From Lotus japonicus (lineage: Eukaryota > Streptophyta > Magnoliopsida > Fabales > Fabaceae), in the NCBI RefSeq assembly GCF_012489685.1, contig NC_080042.1, positions 41,716,066 to 41,780,065 on the forward strand: DNA of 64,000 bases, written 5' to 3'. The translations under genes were made by a program, and so were the position numbers. Positions 21,191-31,692 of this stretch are shown piece by piece; the stretch's first letter is position 1; each line of letters opens with the position of its first letter. A model generated the notes under the pieces. That model was given only the letters and a program-made list of their open reading frames with translations. It was not told the DNA's origin and did not search any database.

Positions 21191-23657
21191 ATGGTGAGTC
21201 AAACCAGAAGAGCTACTGCAGATGCAACCCAATTCCCTCATATGGTAGTTGGTCTAGCAACAGGTCAAAGGGGTCCTGAGAATCCGAATCAAGATCAAGG
21301 TCAAGCTCAAGAGCAGATTATTCCGATTGCAGAACGGGGCTGTGCCGTTCACTGCGTATATGCTCCTGAGGAACTTCAAGTACTGGCAGAATGGAGATTC
21401 GACCTCGACAATCTTGCTACAAATGGGTATGATCTTCGTCCTGAAGTCCAAGCTCAAGGTTGGGAAAATTACTTCAACAGGCTTCGAGGACCGGTGTATG
21501 ACAAACTGATCAAGGAATTCTGGAAGCACGCCGACTGCGATGATACTCAGGTGGTATCTCACATTCTTGGAAGGAAGATCATCATTACAGAGAAGTCTTT
21601 CGTGAATCTGCTGGGTGGTGCAGAAACTGCTCTTGGGTATCGTTTCCAATTCACTGAATCGAAGCTAAACCCAAGACGAAGGATGAGACCAACAAGGCCC
21701 TGTACACCAATTACAAACCGGGCAAGACTAATTACAAAGTGATGGACCTTCATCCCAAGCTCAGGATCTGGCACAAGATTCTGCTCAACTGCATAAACTA
21801 GAGACCAAAGGGTAGTTCCCCAGACTACATCAACTTCAACCAGAAGGCGATGTTGTTCTTCATCCAAGACAAGAAGAAGATCTGCCTTCCCTACTTCCTG
21901 TTCTCCTACTTGAAGGAGTGTATCCGGAAGTCTAGGACTACTGCCTCCATCAAGTCAGCAATCAAGTATATCCCCCTTGGGAGACTGTTGTCTGATCTCT
22001 TCATTGAGAGTGGCCTCATTCAAGATCTGGTCAATGCTGGATGCACAGAGGAAGATTGTCAGTGATGTCTTCACTGCGAATTCTCTAAAGAAAATGGGCC
22101 TAGTCAAGAAGAAGATTGCTCCTGCCCATGAAGACACATCTTCTGAAATCAGAAGTAGAAGGGTGCCTCTGAATGACTACCCTCTGTGGACACAGGCAGA
22201 CAATCCTGAAGCCATTAGGTGCTATGTTGAAGACCTAAGGGCTCAAGGCTATGAAATTGATCTCGATGAATTCTTCAGCAGACTGCCGCCAGCTCCAGAG
22301 TTTCCTTCTCCTACCAAGAAGAAAGTTCAGAGGAAGATGATCCTAGAAGAATCTTCTGAGGAATCAGATGTCCCTCTGACCAAAGGGAAGAAGGCTGGTC
22401 AATCCAAGAGAAAACATGATGAAACCAGCAAGCCAGATGATGGTGATGATGGTGATAATGAGGATGGTCCTCCTTCTCCTAAGAAGAAGAAGAAGCAGGT
22501 CAGAATTGTGATGAAGCCTACTCGGGTGGAACCAGCTGCTGAAGTGATCAGAAGGATTGAAACTCCTGCCAGAGTGACAAGATCATCAGCACAATCAAGT
22601 AAGTCTGCAATTGCTTCTGATGATGATTTGAATTTATTTGATGCACTCCCCATATCAGCCATGCTCAAACAATCTTCAAATCCACTCACTCCCATTCCTG
22701 AGTCCCAACCAGCTGCACAAACCACATCTCCACCACATTCCCCAAGGTCTTCATTTTTCCAACCTTCTTCTACTGAAGCACCTCTCTGGAATTTGCTCCA
22801 GAACCAACCCTCTAGGCCAGATGAACCAACCTCTCCCATTACCATCCAGTACAACTCATTAACTTCTGAACCCATCATCCCTGAGAAACCAGAGCCTAAC
22901 CAAACAGAACCTGGACCCAGAACCTCTGATCACTCTGTCCCAAGAGCATCAGAACGTCTGGCTCCCAGAACCACGGATACAGACTCTTCCACAGCCCTTA
23001 CACCTGTATCCTTCCCAACAAATGTTGCTGACTCTTCTCCTTCCAACAACTCTGAATCCCTTCGAAAATTCATGGAAGTTAGAAAAGAAAAGGTGTCTAC
23101 CTTAGAAGAATATTATCTCACTTGTCCAAGCCCTAGGAGATATCCTGGCCCTAGACCTGAACGTCTAGTTGACCCAGATGAACCTATCTTGGCTAGTGGC
23201 TCAAGTTCCCGTTATGATGCAGCTACTGAATGCAGAGGGAAGTCAGAGGATCGAGGCTGCAAAGCAAAGGTTTGCTAGAAGGGTGGCTCTTCATTAACAA
23301 GAACAGAGACATAAGCTACTTGAAGCTATTGAAGAAGCCAAAAGAAAGAAAGAACAAGCAGAAGAAGCTGCACGTCAAGCAGCAGCTCAAGCTGAACAAG
23401 CCAGATTAGAGACAGAACGACTTGAAGCTGAGGCTAAAGCTCTTAGATGCCAAGCACTTGCACCCGTAGTTTTTACTCCTGCTGCTTCTGCTTCCACTCC
23501 AGCTCCTCACGCTGCTCAGAATGTTCCTTCTAGTTCTCCACAGCCAAACTCGTCCAGACTCGACATTGTGGAACAACGTCTTGACACTCATGAGTCTCTA
23601 CTGATTGAAATGAAGCAAATGATGATGGAACTTCTGCGTCGATCTGATAAACCCTAG
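21191..23657 (+). pseudogene. Envelope-like ORF of copy C, frameshifted with internal deletion
   Basis: It starts with ATG at 21191 (MVSQTRRATADATQF). The frame is lost near 21668, there is a TAG at about 21799 and an 8-bp deletion near 22051. The middle part is open from about 22060 to 23278 and includes basic clusters (KRKHDETSK, PKKKKKQVRI) and the Pro/Ser-rich region. At about 23192 a 425-bp deletion relative to copy G joins ILA to the Gln/Ala-rich tail at a shared CTTGGC, removing the INIFNHEASLRLRNV region and shifting the frame. The coiled-coil tail remains as sequence up to TAG at 23655. Confidence 0.87.
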
Positions 23658-23766
23658 CTTTAGGATCTCTTCGTTTTGATTTCTTTTTATTTACCTGTGT
23701 TTTATTTCGTTAACCTCTGGCTCTTTCTTGTTAATCTTTACTTTGCTCGTTTGTGATTATCTATGC

Positions 23767-23798
<32 letters not shown>

Positions 23799-23817
23799 AT
23801 ATTATATATATATATAT
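23767..23817. repeat. AT dinucleotide repeat (copy C)
   Basis: An (AT)n tract of 51 bp lies between the envelope-like stop and the antisense gene. The same place in copy D is where that copy ends. Confidence 0.95.
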
Positions 23818-23840
23818 CTGACATTATGTTTGCAAATTTT

Positions 23841-23846
23841 TTTATT
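23841..23846 (-). terminator. Poly(A) signal of the antisense gene (copy C)
   Basis: AATAAA on the minus strand lies 53 bp after the stop of the antisense ORF. Copies E and G have AATAAA at nearly the same distance. Confidence 0.55.
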
Positions 23847-23899
23847 ATTCATCATAACCGCTTTTACATCATACATTTTTTTTTCTTTTTCCTAAAATC

Positions 23900-24292
23900 C
23901 TAGAATGGAGGATCCCTCCTCATTCTTCTGCACTCCTGGCACTGCTCTGACCTCTCCTTCTCCAGACGCTCCAGTGCATACTGGATGTTGTTGAGCCTGT
24001 CTTTTAGCTCATCCCTCTCCAGAATCTCTTCTGCAGTCTTGAGCTTCTTTTCCAAGATCTCTTTTTCTTCCAGCAGCTTTAGTTCAAGCTGGCTGAGTTC
24101 TTGCACCTCCTCCACGAAGGCAAGAAATTCCCTCAAGTCTCTATTCAACTCTGGACGCAGGTCCTCCTCCAGCAGTGTCCGTGTTAGCTCTGAGATGGTT
24201 GTTGTACCCTCTGGATGCCTAATGTTGAGAAACAAGTCCTCCTCAAAGGCTCTCTTTCTCAGCTCCTCTAATGCGATCATGTATGATGCCAT
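23900..24292 (-). CDS. Antisense coiled-coil ORF, 130 aa (copy C)
   Basis: This ORF lies on the strand opposite to gag, pol and the envelope-like ORF, between the latter and the 3' LTR. It starts with ATG at 24292 (MASYMIALEELRKRAFEED) and ends CRRMRRDPPF. The sequence is highly charged, Leu/Glu/Lys/Arg-rich, with heptad-like spacing from about residue 35 to 120 (LLEEKEILEKKLKTAEEI), so a helical coiled coil is expected. No signal peptide or membrane segment is seen. Copy G has an ORF of exactly the same length with about 72% identical residues by my hand alignment, most changes being conservative (K/R, D/E, I/V, L/M). A TATA box lies upstream and AATAAA downstream. I do not recognise the family and the function is unknown. 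Confidence 0.75.
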   Translation of the reverse strand: MASYMIALEELRKRAFEEDLFLNIRHPEGTTTISELTRTLLEEDLRPELNRDLREFLAFVEEVQELSQLELKLLEEKEILEKKLKTAEEILERDELKDRLNNIQYALERLEKERSEQCQECRRMRRDPPF

Positions 24293-24337
24293 TTTTCTCT
24301 GGTATGATGTTGTGAGGCTTACCCCTCTCTCCAACGC

Positions 24338-24368
24338 TTTATATAGGCTTCACTTTCTCTCTGAAAGT
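24338..24368 (-). promoter_or_regulatory. TATA box and inverted repeat upstream of the antisense ORF (copy C)
   Basis: On the minus strand TATATAAA (24345-24338) stands 45 bp before the ATG and is followed by the conserved GTTGGAGAGA block. Just upstream lies the inverted repeat ACTTTC-N5-GAAAGT (24352-24368). The same arrangement is seen in copies E and G. Confidence 0.6.
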
Positions 24369-25063
24369 TAATGCTCCTACAGTTTCTCGAGGTTAAGTTC
24401 TTGGTAATGACCCTCCTCTTTACTCCCTTGGCCGGTGGTAAACGTTCTTCTCTTGCATTAACTCTTCTATTTATTTCGCCTAACTCTGATTCATGCATCG
24501 TTTTAATTGTCTTTAAACTTAGACCTTCTCTAAGGGGGAGTACCTTGTACTTCAAGCTAAGTTTTTCACACCCCAAGCTTTTTGCTTATGACAAAAAGGG
24601 GGAGTAAACCCAGTTTTTGATGTGTAAGATGTGTTAGTGTGATTTATTTTTCTTTTGGAGAATTTAAGAGTTCCACCTTTATGACCATAGATGTGTCACT
24701 GGGCAAATACAAGGAATACATTTCACTTCCTCTGAAGTGATTCTAATTTGACTCTGATACCCAAGACTCTGATACCTTGTCCGTGACTCTGATTACTTAT
24801 GCGCTCTGATTACTCTATTTTCATCTATGTCATAAGTTTTTCACTCTGAACTCTTATATCATTTAGCTCAGAATCTAGACTTTACTAATGTTTTCATCAA
24901 GTATTAGATTCAGGGGAGCTAAGCTCAGAATCAAGCAGTGACTTGAATTCATAATGAGCAAGATAAACTATCAATAGATAACTATTCTATATCTCTAAAC
25001 TCTGAGTGAATTCAGTTTAATGTTTAAGAATTGTTCATCAAAAATCTTAGTTTTGTCATCATC
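24369..25063 (+). other. 3' non-coding region with extra polypurine motifs (copy C)
   Basis: There is no coding sequence here. Two polypurine motifs resembling the real PPT occur at 24533-24540 (AGGGGGAG) and 24593-24605 (AAAAAGGGGGAGT). Multiple PPT-like motifs before the 3' LTR are a described Sirevirus trait. The rest is AT-rich with many TCTGA and TCAGA pentamers. Confidence 0.75.
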
Positions 25064-25076
25064 AAAAAGGGGGAGA
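25064..25076 (+). other. Polypurine tract (copy C)
   Basis: AAAAAGGGGGAGA ends one base before the LTR TG. It is the expected plus-strand primer site. Confidence 0.92.
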
Positions 25077-25077
25077 T

Positions 25078-26282
25078 TGTAAGATCAAGTTTTGATCTAG
25101 TAGTACAACTCTATGTTTTGATGATTACAAGTTAACCTTTTGATATGAACAATTGTGGTACTCTAACGTGTTTTTCTGAGTGTGCTATTTACAGGCTCTG
25201 ACCTCAACTCAATCTCACACAAATCAGAAGCACTGTGTATAAAGAGCGACCCAAGCAACGCTTTCGCATTCACCATGTTCAGTATGAACAGTGGAAAAGC
25301 TTCAGAAGTTCTGAAGTTATACAAACTCTGATGTGGACTCAGTCACTAGAAGTTCTGAAGATCCAGAAAGTCTGATAACCAAGAAACACTGAAGGCTCAG
25401 ATATTCTGATGGTGTAGAAGACTCTGAAGATCCAGAAGCTGATTAGTGAAATTCTGATGTCCAGAAGCAAGATACTCTGAAGACCATGTACTTCCCTCTG
25501 AGTTCAGAATCAGAAGAAACAATGGTCAGAGGATCTGGGCTTTCCCTCTGACTCTGATCAACCGGCTTCACAAGTTCCAACATGAAGCTTTCTCCTGATC
25601 AGAAGTCTCCTAGGTTTAAAGGTCAAGTCGCTATCCAAGTACAAAAGCAACTGTACCTTCCTGACGACCTACCTAACAGTCTCAGACACAGCAGAAGCTG
25701 GATTTTCCAGAACTGCCCTCCAACGGTAGCATTTCCCATGCAACGCTCAACCCTAATCCTTGGAGTATATAAAGAGGCTGAAGACTGAAAGAAGCGGCTA
25801 GAAGCATTCACATACGCGCAAGACAAATTCAAATTCTTCTAAGCTTTCTTTCATCTGAAATTCATTGAGTTTACTATTAGCTTTTTAGAAGCAAATCTCT
25901 TGTAAACAATTCTTTGATAAACAGTTTGTTTAGTTCCTTTAGTGATCAAGGTTGATCGGATCCTAGAGAAGACTAAGAGAGTGAATCTTAGTGTGAGCTA
26001 AGTTAGTGTAATTGTTAGTCACTTGTAGTTTCAAGTGCAGTTGTAACTCTTACCTGATTAGTGGATTGCCTTCATTCTAAGAAGGAAGAAATCACCTTAA
26101 CGGGTGGACTGGAGTAGCTTGAGTGATTTATCAAGTGAACCAGGATAAAATCCTTGTGTGCTTTTCTATCTCTTATCTTTAGCACTTAAGTTCTCGAAAG
26201 ATTTGTCAAAATCTTTAAGGTGGAAGCTTTATCTTGAAAACGTTATTCAAACCTCCCCTTTCTACCGTTTTTCATACCTTCA
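25078..26282 (+). repeat. LTR shared by copies C (3') and D (5')
   Basis: This 1205-bp LTR has TG...CA ends and a TATATAA box at 25766-25772. The PPT of C is on its left and the PBS of D on its right, so one LTR serves two internal regions. Confidence 0.94.
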
Positions 26283-26284
26283 AT

Positions 26285-26296
26285 TGGTATCAGAGC
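26285..26296 (+). other. Primer binding site (initiator-Met tRNA), copy D
   Basis: TGGTATCAGAGC lies two bases after the shared LTR. Confidence 0.93.
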
Positions 26297-26354
26297 GCAA
26301 GTTCTGATTACCACACCTAACAGTGTTCAGTGATCCGGGCCGGTGTGAAAAACA

Positions 26355-28264
26355 ATGGCTACCACCACCAGTGAAACTCAAAGAGATGGTTACAATGCAA
26401 AGCCTCCTATGTTCGACGGTCAAAGGTTCGAATATTGGAAAGATAGACTGGAAAGTTTCTTTCTGGGTTTCGATGCAGATCTCTGGGATATTATTGTGGA
26501 TGGCTACGAGCATCCAGTTGATGCAGATGGCAAGAAGATCCCAAGGTCAGAGATGACTGCAGATCAAAAGAAGCTGTACTCACAACATCACAAAGCAAGA
26601 GCAATTCTTCTAAGTGCTATTTCCTATGAAGAGTACCAGAAGATTACAGATCGTGAGTTTGCGAAAGGCATTTTCGAATCTCTGAAGATGTCTCATGAAG
26701 GAAACAAGAAAGTCAAAGAATCAAAGGCATTGTCTTTAATCCAAAAGTATGAATCCTTCATCATGGAGCCAAATGAGTCCATTGAAGAAATGTTCTCCAG
26801 ATTTCAGTTGCTTGTAGCTGGCATACGACCTCTCAACAAGAGCTACACAACAAAAGATCATGTCATAAGGGTCATCAGGTGTCTTCCTGAAAGTTGGATG
26901 CCTTTAGTGACTTCAATAGAGCTCACGAGAGATGTTGAGAATATGAGTTTAGAAGAACTCATCAGCATTTTGAAATGCCATGAGCTGAAGCGCTCAGAGA
27001 TGCAAGATCTGAGGAAAAGTCCATAGCCTTGAAATCTAAATCTGAAAAGGCTAAGGCTGAGAAGTCAAAAGCTCTTCAAGCTGAAGAAGAGGAATCTGAA
27101 GAAGCATCAGAAGATTCTGATGAAGATGAGCTGACTCTGATCTCCAAGAGACTCAATCGCATCTGGAAGCACAGGCAGAGCAAATACAAAGGCTCTGGAA
27201 AGGCAAAAGGAAAGTCCGAATCCTCAGGTCAGAAGAAGTCCTCACTTAAGGAAGTCACATGCTTTGAGTGCAAAGAATCAGGGCACTACAAAAGTGACTG
27301 TCCAAAGTTGAAGAAGGACAAGAAGCCAAAGAAGCACTTCAAGACAAAGAAGAGTCTGATGGTGACATTTGATGAATCAGAGTTAGAGGATGTTGACTCT
27401 GATGGTGAAGTCCTAGGACTCATGGCTATTGTCAAAGACAAAGAAGCAGAGTCAAAGGGAGTTGTTGACTCTGACTCAGAATCAGAAGGAGATCCTAACT
27501 CAGACGATGAAAATGAGGTATTCGCTTCTTTCTCTACCTCTGAACTGAAACATGCATTGTCTGATATCATGGATAAGTATAACTCCTTATTGTCTAAGCA
27601 TAAGAAGCTGAAAAAGGACTTATCTGCTGTTTCCAAGACTCCTTCTGAACATGAGAAAATTATTTCTGATTTGAAAAATGATAATCATGCTTTGATCAAT
27701 TCTAACTCTGTGCTTAAGAACCAGATTGCTAAGTTAGAAGAAATTGTTGCTTGTGATGCCTCTGATTGTAGAAATGAGTCTAAGTATGAAAAGTATTTTC
27801 AAAGATTCCTAGCTAAAAGCGTGGATAGAAGCTTAATGGCTTCAATGATCTATGGCGTAAGCAGAAATGGAATGCATGGCATTGGCTATTCTAAACCAAT
27901 TAGAAATGAGCCCTCTGTGTCTAAAGCTAAATCCTTGTATGAATGCTTTGTTCCCTCTGGTACCATATTGCCTGATCCTTTACCTGCTAAAGTTGCTAAA
28001 AACCCTCCTAAAAAGGGATCTTTCTCTATGTCTAAATATCATGCAAATATTCCTTTAAAATATCATGTTGAGACACCCAAGGTGATCAGAACCTCTGGGG
28101 TAACTAACAAGAAAGGACCCAGAAAGTGGGTACCTAAGGACAAGATTATCTATGTTGCAGATATCCTTGATAGCTCCACTGAAACACCAATCATGGTATC
28201 TGGACAGTGGATGCTCGCGTCACATGACGGGAGAAAGGCGTATGTTCCAAGAGCTAAAACTTAA
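26355..28264 (+). pseudogene. gag: gag of copy D, one frameshift
   Basis: ATG at 26355 (MATTTSETQ) opens a frame of 223 codons. A 1-bp deletion in an A run near 27018 (GGAAAAGTCC against GGAAAAAGTCC) shifts it, and the remaining 410 codons, with the CCHC knuckle, acidic stretch and coiled coil, are open to 28264. The break lies between the UBN2-like part and the knuckle and may be a sequencing error. The final 113 nt overlap pol in the +1 frame. Confidence 0.9.
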
Positions 28265-31196
28265 GCCTGGAGGCGAAGTTGGCTTTGGAGGAAATGAAAA
28301 GGGTAAAATTGTTGGTACTGGTACTATTTGTGTAGATAGTAGTCCATGCATTGATAATGTGTTATTGGTAGACGGCTTAACACATAACTTATTGTCTATA
28401 AGTCAATTAGCTGACAAGGGTTATGATGTTATATTCAATCAAAAGTCCTGCCAGGCTGTAAGTCAAATCGATGGCTCTGTTCTGTTTAACAGCAAGAGGA
28501 AGAACAACATTTATAAGATCAGATTATCTGAGTTGGAGGCTCAGAATGTGAAGTGCCTTCTGTCTGTTAATGAAGAGCAGTGGGTATGGCATAGACGGTT
28601 AAGGCATGCCAGTATGAGAAAGATTTCTCAGCTGAGCAAGCTAAACCTTGTCAGGGGCTTACCCAATCTGAAGTTCGCTTCAGACGCTCTTTGTGAAGCA
28701 TGTCAGAAAGGCAAATTCACAAAAGTCCCTTTCAAGGCAACGAATGTTGTCTCAACCTCAAGGCCGTTGGAACTTCTGCATATCGACCTTTTTGGACCAG
28801 TGAAAACTGAGTCTATAGGTGGCAAGAGATATGGGATGGTTATCGTTGATGACTATAGCCGCTGGACATGGGTAAAGTTTCTAACCCGCAAGGATGAGTC
28901 TCATGCTGTGTTCTCTACCTTCATTGCCCAAGTGCAAAACGAGAAGGCTTGTAGGATTGTGCGTGTCAGAAGTGACCATGGTGGAGAGTTTGAGAATGAC
29001 AAGTTTGAGAGTCTGTTTGATTCCTATGGAATTGCACATGATTTCTCTTGTCCCAGAACTCCTCAACAAAATGGTGTTGTTGAGAGGAAGAACAGAACTC
29101 TTCAGGAGATGGCTAGAACCATGCTCCAAGAAACTGGCATGGCTAAGCACTTTTGGGCAGAGGCAGTAAATACAGCATGTTACATTCAGAACAGAATCTC
29201 TGTGAGACCAATTCTGAATAAGACTCCCTATGAATTGTGGAAGAACATAAAACCCAACATTTCTTATTTTCATCCTTTTGGCTGTGTTTGTTATGTTCTC
29301 AATACTAAGGATAGATTGCATAAATTTGATGCTAAATCTTCTAAATGTCTATTACTTGGTTATTCTGAGAGATCTAAAGGTTTTAGATTTTATAATACTG
29401 ATGCTAAGACTATTGAAGAATCTATTCATGTTAGATTTGACGATAAGCTTGACTCTGACCAGTCAAAGCTAGTTGAGAAGTTTGCAGATTTAAGCATTAA
29501 TGTTTCTGACAAAGGCAAAGCTCCAGAGGAAGCTGAGCCAGAGGAAGATGAACCAGAGGAAGAAGCTGGTCCCTCTGACTCACAAACTCTGAAGAAGAGC
29601 AGAATCACTGCAGCTCACCCTAAGGAATTGATTCTGGGCAACAAAGACGAACCAGTCAGAACCAGATCAGCCTTCAGACCCTCTGAAGAGACCTTGCTCA
29701 GTCTGAAAGGATTGGTGTCCGTAATTGAACCCAAGTCCATAGATGAAGCTCTTCAGGACAAGGATTGGATTCTGGCCATGGAAGAAGAATTGAATCAATT
29801 CTCCAAGAACGATGTTTGGAGCTTAGTGAAGAAGCCTGAGAGTGTCCATGTAATTGGAACAAAATGGGTATTCAGAAACAAGCTGAATGAGAAAGGAGAT
29901 GTAGTCAGAAACAAGGCAAGGCTAGTTGCTCAAGGCTACAGCCAGCAGGAAGGAATAGACTACACTGAAACATTTGCTCCGGTAGCAAGACTGGAGGCAA
30001 TTAGACTGCTGATCTCTTTCTCAGTGAATCACAACATAGTTCTACATCAGATGGACGTGAAGAGTGCCTTCCTAAATGGTTATATTTCAGAGGAAGTCTA
30101 TGTTCATCAACCCCCAGGTTTTGAAGATGAGAAGAAGCCAGACCATGTGTTCAAATTGAAGAAGTCACTCTATGGTCTGAAGCAAGCTCCCAGAGCATGG
30201 TATAAGAGACTCAGCTCATTCCTTCTGGAGAATGAGTTTGTAAGGGGTAAAGTAGATACAACTCTTTTTTGCAAGACTTATAAAGATGATATCTTAATTG
30301 TGCAAATTTATGTTGATGATATTATATTTGGTTCTGCTAATCAATCTCTATGCAAAGAATTTTCTGAGATGATGCAGGCTGAATTTGAGATGAGTATGAT
30401 GGGAGAATTAAAGTACTTTCTGGGAATACAAGTTGATCAAACACCAGAAGGAACATATATCCATCAGAGCAAGTACACTAAAGAACTTCTGAAGAAGTTC
30501 AATATGCTGGAATCTACAGTGGCCAAGACTCCAATGCATCCTACATGCATTTTGGAGAAAGAAGATAAAAGTGGTAAAGTATGTCAGAAGCTCTATCGTG
30601 GCATGATAGGTTCACTTCTATACTTAACTGCATCTAGGCCAGACATATTATTTAGTGTTCATTTATGTGCTCGTTTCCAATCAGATCCAAGGGAAACCCA
30701 CTTAACTGCTGTTAAGAGGATCCTAAGGTATCTGAAAGGCACCACTAACCTTGGCTTGATGTATAAGAAAACATCAGAGTATAAGCTTTCAGGTTATTGT
30801 GATGCTGATTATGCTGGAGATAGAACAGAGAGAAAAAGTACTTCTGGAAATTGTCAATTTCTGGGAAGCAATCTAGTCTCATGGGCAAGCAAGAGGCAAT
30901 CAACCATTGCACTATCAACTGCAGAGGCAGAATATATCTCAGCAGCAATATGCAGCACTCAGATGCTCTGGATGAAACATCAGCTGGAGGATTATCAGAT
31001 CCTTGAGAGCACTATCCCAATCTATTGTGATAACACTGCTGCAATCTCATTGAGTAAGAATCCTATCTTGCATTCAAGGGCAAAGCACATTGAGGTAAAG
31101 TATCACTTTATTAGAGATTATGTACAGAAGGGCGTACTTCTTCTGAAGTTTGTTGATACTGACCATCAATGGGCAGATATCTTTACAAAGCCTTAG
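28152..31196 (+). CDS. pol: pol polyprotein of copy D, nearly complete (1014 aa)
   Basis: The frame is open from ATG at 28152. It has the protease active site DSGCS (Asp18), an integrase HHCC finger (about 138-182), integrase catalytic triad D212, D275 and E311 (35 residues between the last two), RT with YVDD at 720-723, and RNase H with D884/D886, E927 and D960. A 1-bp deletion in the C run of AAGCCCTTAG near 31192 ends the protein 20 residues early, after DIFTKP. The finger motif reads HRRLRHAS where the other copies have HRRLGHAS. It would process the polyprotein, reverse transcribe and integrate. Confidence 0.92.
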   Translation: MLQISLIAPLKHQSWYLDSGCSRHMTGERRMFQELKLKPGGEVGFGGNEKGKIVGTGTICVDSSPCIDNVLLVDGLTHNLLSISQLADKGYDVIFNQKSCQAVSQIDGSVLFNSKRKNNIYKIRLSELEAQNVKCLLSVNEEQWVWHRRLRHASMRKISQLSKLNLVRGLPNLKFASDALCEACQKGKFTKVPFKATNVVSTSRPLELLHIDLFGPVKTESIGGKRYGMVIVDDYSRWTWVKFLTRKDESHAVFSTFIAQVQNEKACRIVRVRSDHGGEFENDKFESLFDSYGIAHDFSCPRTPQQNGVVERKNRTLQEMARTMLQETGMAKHFWAEAVNTACYIQNRISVRPILNKTPYELWKNIKPNISYFHPFGCVCYVLNTKDRLHKFDAKSSKCLLLGYSERSKGFRFYNTDAKTIEESIHVRFDDKLDSDQSKLVEKFADLSINVSDKGKAPEEAEPEEDEPEEEAGPSDSQTLKKSRITAAHPKELILGNKDEPVRTRSAFRPSEETLLSLKGLVSVIEPKSIDEALQDKDWILAMEEELNQFSKNDVWSLVKKPESVHVIGTKWVFRNKLNEKGDVVRNKARLVAQGYSQQEGIDYTETFAPVARLEAIRLLISFSVNHNIVLHQMDVKSAFLNGYISEEVYVHQPPGFEDEKKPDHVFKLKKSLYGLKQAPRAWYKRLSSFLLENEFVRGKVDTTLFCKTYKDDILIVQIYVDDIIFGSANQSLCKEFSEMMQAEFEMSMMGELKYFLGIQVDQTPEGTYIHQSKYTKELLKKFNMLESTVAKTPMHPTCILEKEDKSGKVCQKLYRGMIGSLLYLTASRPDILFSVHLCARFQSDPRETHLTAVKRILRYLKGTTNLGLMYKKTSEYKLSGYCDADYAGDRTERKSTSGNCQFLGSNLVSWASKRQSTIALSTAEAEYISAAICSTQMLWMKHQLEDYQILESTIPIYCDNTAAISLSKNPILHSRAKHIEVKYHFIRDYVQKGVLLLKFVDTDHQWADIFTKP

Positions 31197-31692
31197 CAGA
31201 GGATAGATTTAATTTTATTCTGAAAATCTGAACATGGACTTTTGTCCAGAGTGAAGATGGATCAGAACCTCTGACTATGATACTTCTTGATCAGAAGATG
31301 TCTAGTCCAGAAGGTAACTCAATCAGAGTGTGTGTACCCATTGGTACTGACTCTGAAGCTGAGATAGCAATACGTGTGTCAGTATTTCTGATGCATAGTT
31401 CCTTGTGCCCGTGTGACAGTCTGTCATGTTGCGTGTAGATGTGCTTCTCTCCTGTGTGTGATATGTGTATTTACTGTTACTATCTATCTTTAATTTTCAA
31501 CCGTTGATTTTAAATTGCTTTTTGAATCAACAACGGTTATTTGTCAAAACCCACTATACACACACGATCTCCTTCACTTTCGGTTTTTACTCTCTCTCTC
31601 TTCTGCTATTTCAAAACCGCCTCTTTCTGATTTCTCTCTCGATCTCTCTTCTCTTCAACTTCATCTTCTACCTAAACCTTCAACCTCTCAAA
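31197..31692 (+). promoter_or_regulatory. pol to envelope-like spacer (copy D)
   Basis: This holds the last shifted codons of pol and the conserved spacer ending in a CT-rich tract before ATGGTGAGACAAACC. I see no other gene. Confidence 0.4.

Larger units (their letters stand above)
14566..26282 (+). mobile_element. Copy C: full-length Sirevirus-type copia element
   Basis: The order is 5' LTR, PBS, gag, pol, spacer, envelope-like ORF, antisense small gene, polypurine tracts and 3' LTR, about 11.7 kb. Its two LTRs share many variants not found in B, so they are a true pair. The element does not end in a target duplication: the 3' LTR leads directly into the PBS and gag of copy D. The integrase of a gypsy element is interrupted at its left end. 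Confidence 0.92.

Noticed and set aside
22399..22878. 159-aa ORF opposite the envelope-like ORF, identical in D
   Set aside because: Reverse frame of the Pro/Ser-rich stretch. C and D are nearly identical here, so identity carries no information.
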